Origin: Acanthornis magna
Lineage: Eukaryota; Chordata; Aves; Passeriformes; Acanthizidae
Direction: 5' to 3'
Length of the DNA: 64,000 bases
Assembly: GCA_036785705.1 (NCBI GenBank)
Contig: JAWUZG010000084.1
Location: forward strand, 16,443,501-16,507,500
The notes below the pieces were generated by a model. The model was not told where the DNA came from, ran no database searches, and saw only the letters and a list, made by a program, of their open reading frames with translations. Both the position numbers and the translations under genes were made by a program. Positions 62,765-64,000 of this stretch are shown piece after piece. Every line of letters begins with the position of its first letter. The first letter of the stretch is position 1.

Positions 62765-62935
62765 AATTACCCAATTACCTCCCATCATCTTAGCACTGAT
62801 TGGTCAATTGCATTAACACTTGATGTCAGGGAGAGGGACCGGGAGCTGCTCCGGCGTGGCATTGCTGCCACCTGCTTGACAGTCTGGGAACAAACCCGGG
62901 GTTACCTTAAGAAATCTCCGAGTCGGAAAGCAGTA
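62765..62935 (-). promoter_or_regulatory. Candidate TATA-less promoter with CCAAT box
   Basis: ATTGG at 62799-62803 gives CCAAT on the minus strand (NF-Y type), and CCAAT also occurs at 62771-62775 on the plus strand. CpG- and GC-rich sequence follows (CCGGGAGCTGCTCCGGCGTGG around 62840-62860, CCCGGGG near 62897), then CGAGTCGG near 62920. No TATA box is seen at the expected place on the minus strand. The direction is inferred from the purine-rich strand to the left; a bidirectional promoter is possible. Confidence 0.4.
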
Positions 62936-63013
62936 ATTGAAAAACAAGGGATCATCTTAAGGAAAGGAATGTCAAAACTCATTTTCTTAAAAGCCTGCCT
63001 GATTCTGACAGTT

Positions 63014-63203
63014 CAACCAGTATTCGCAGGTTCCAGCCTAGCCGCTGAGGCAGAGTAAATGACAGCAAAATGAAATGAGGTATAAAGTTGTCTTTGCGAA
63101 AGAAGTACAGAGCAACCAGGATTCACAGGTACCAGCTCTGGCCACGGATGCAGAGGCACGATAATAATACGAAACAAGGTATAAAATTATCCTCACAAAA
63201 AAT
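63014..63203. repeat. Diverged two-copy tandem duplication, period 99 bp
   Basis: Copy 1 (63014 to about 63105) and copy 2 (63113 to about 63203) share CAACCAG-ATTC-CAGGT-CCAGC at their starts, a GCAGAG core, and AGGTATAAA near the end, all in the same order. I estimate roughly 70 percent identity over 90 bases by eye. Each copy carries a TATAAA (63081 and 63180, exactly 99 bases apart). The duplication lies just right of the CpG-containing promoter-like block. It may be a duplicated regulatory module or an old local duplication. Confidence 0.75.
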
Positions 63204-64000
63204 GCAACAGTGATAATAATTTACACTGAAAGACAATCTGGTTTCTAATCACAGAAATAAATGTTTGTTTAAAACTTGTATGCACATACAAATTACCTAA
63301 AACACCATTTTGGCGGTTGTTCAAGGGCAAAAGCCCTTTGAAGGGTTTCAAGATTTCAGTGAGTTTAAGTCCTGGTTCCAGAAAGCTGTGACAGCAACAC
63401 AACAGTACAATGTCTAGGCTCACCTATCAAATCTCCCACAGTTTGATTAGAATTACTTCTGACCAACATTTTTGAGTTTTCTGGACTGGCTCCCTACTTT
63501 GGGTTACTGAAGTAATGACATGTTTGTTACACACAACTGCTTACCTAGGCATGTTATGATAAGAATATGCTTCTATATGTTACGTAAAATGCTCAGAACT
63601 GAGTTTGTCTTGTTTCTCTCTAGTCCAGATTCTCTTAGGGAATCTAAGTTCAGTGGGAATTTTACAGAAAATTATGCATGTATAAGGTCAGATACGCTAC
63701 TGGCTTCATGGAGACAGAATATGGATGATGTACGTGCTGGCATTTGTCTCTCTCAAAATCAGAAAGATATTATTTATAGATCTCACTCCTCCACACAACC
63801 CCAAAAAAAGAATTAGTCAGGTGCTTTTGTGGTAATTATAGCAAACTTCAAATATTAAGCAGTAACTCTGATTTTTTCCATGCATATAATAACATAACTA
63901 GCTCTTTGCTCAGTCCTCTCTCAAATAGTCAAGATATGTTTGGTATCCTTACTCAGGCTTCAGCTTTCATGTGAAATTGACATACTCAAAAATAAAATAA
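63204..64000. other. AT-rich non-coding stretch, nothing recognised
   Basis: Base composition returns to AT-rich. The 98-codon frame at 63520-63816 has no recognisable motif. Confidence 0.5.

Noticed and set aside
62334..62793. Plus-strand frames of 63-105 codons in the promoter-like region
   Set aside because: They run through polypyrimidine and C-tracts, giving Pro/Ser/Leu-rich junk with no motifs.
1..64000. CRISPR arrays, operons, integrases, phage or plasmid genes
   Set aside because: There are no regularly spaced repeats, no dense open frames and no bacterial signals. The composition and CR1 content mark this as vertebrate nuclear DNA.

Overview
This is vertebrate nuclear DNA, most likely from a bird. 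It is AT-rich and CpG-poor, and no operon, ribosome binding site or long open reading frame is visible. The only interspersed repeats I recognise with confidence are decayed CR1 non-LTR retrotransposon fragments, the typical avian/reptilian LINE. I see no mammalian-type Alu, B1 or L1 material. Sparse CR1 relics in otherwise unique sequence fit a bird better than a crocodilian or turtle, but the window alone does not give a species.

I could not support a single protein-coding exon. The longest open frames are antisense to CR1, homopolymer-driven, start at non-AUG codons, or have no recognisable domain. The window reads as an intergenic desert or a very long intron.

Layout: 60-350 is a small CpG-containing GC-rich block. 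3.5-8 kb holds a CR1 fragment (4112-4762) between two nearly identical 68-bp sequences in opposite orientation (3585-3652 and 7806-7873), next to a homeodomain/TCF-motif-rich block (7334-7500) that looks like an enhancer. A second CR1 fragment lies at 13189-13473. 23.6-24.15 kb has a minus-strand CR1 piece followed by a GC-rich interspersed repeat. 32.5-33 kb has a tRNA-like remnant beside a minus-strand CR1 3' end. 35.5-35.87 kb is a second enhancer-like block with a perfect hairpin. 38.3-43.5 kb has two more CR1 pieces, two complementary A/C- and T/G-rich simple-repeat blocks, and a perfect 15-bp inverted repeat. 48.67-48.72 kb has two adjacent perfect palindromes. From about 60.8 to 63.2 kb the base composition changes: CpGs become frequent, pyrimidine/purine strand asymmetry is strong, there are long C-tracts and a CCAAT box, and a diverged 99-bp-period tandem duplication follows. 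This is the best candidate for a promoter and untranslated first exon, probably of a gene on the minus strand whose coding part lies outside the window to the left.

No multi-gene system can be claimed here. The observations most worth a second look are the 68-bp inverted pair, the promoter-like right end with its duplicated TATAAA-containing unit, and the perfect palindromes at 40.65 and 48.7 kb.
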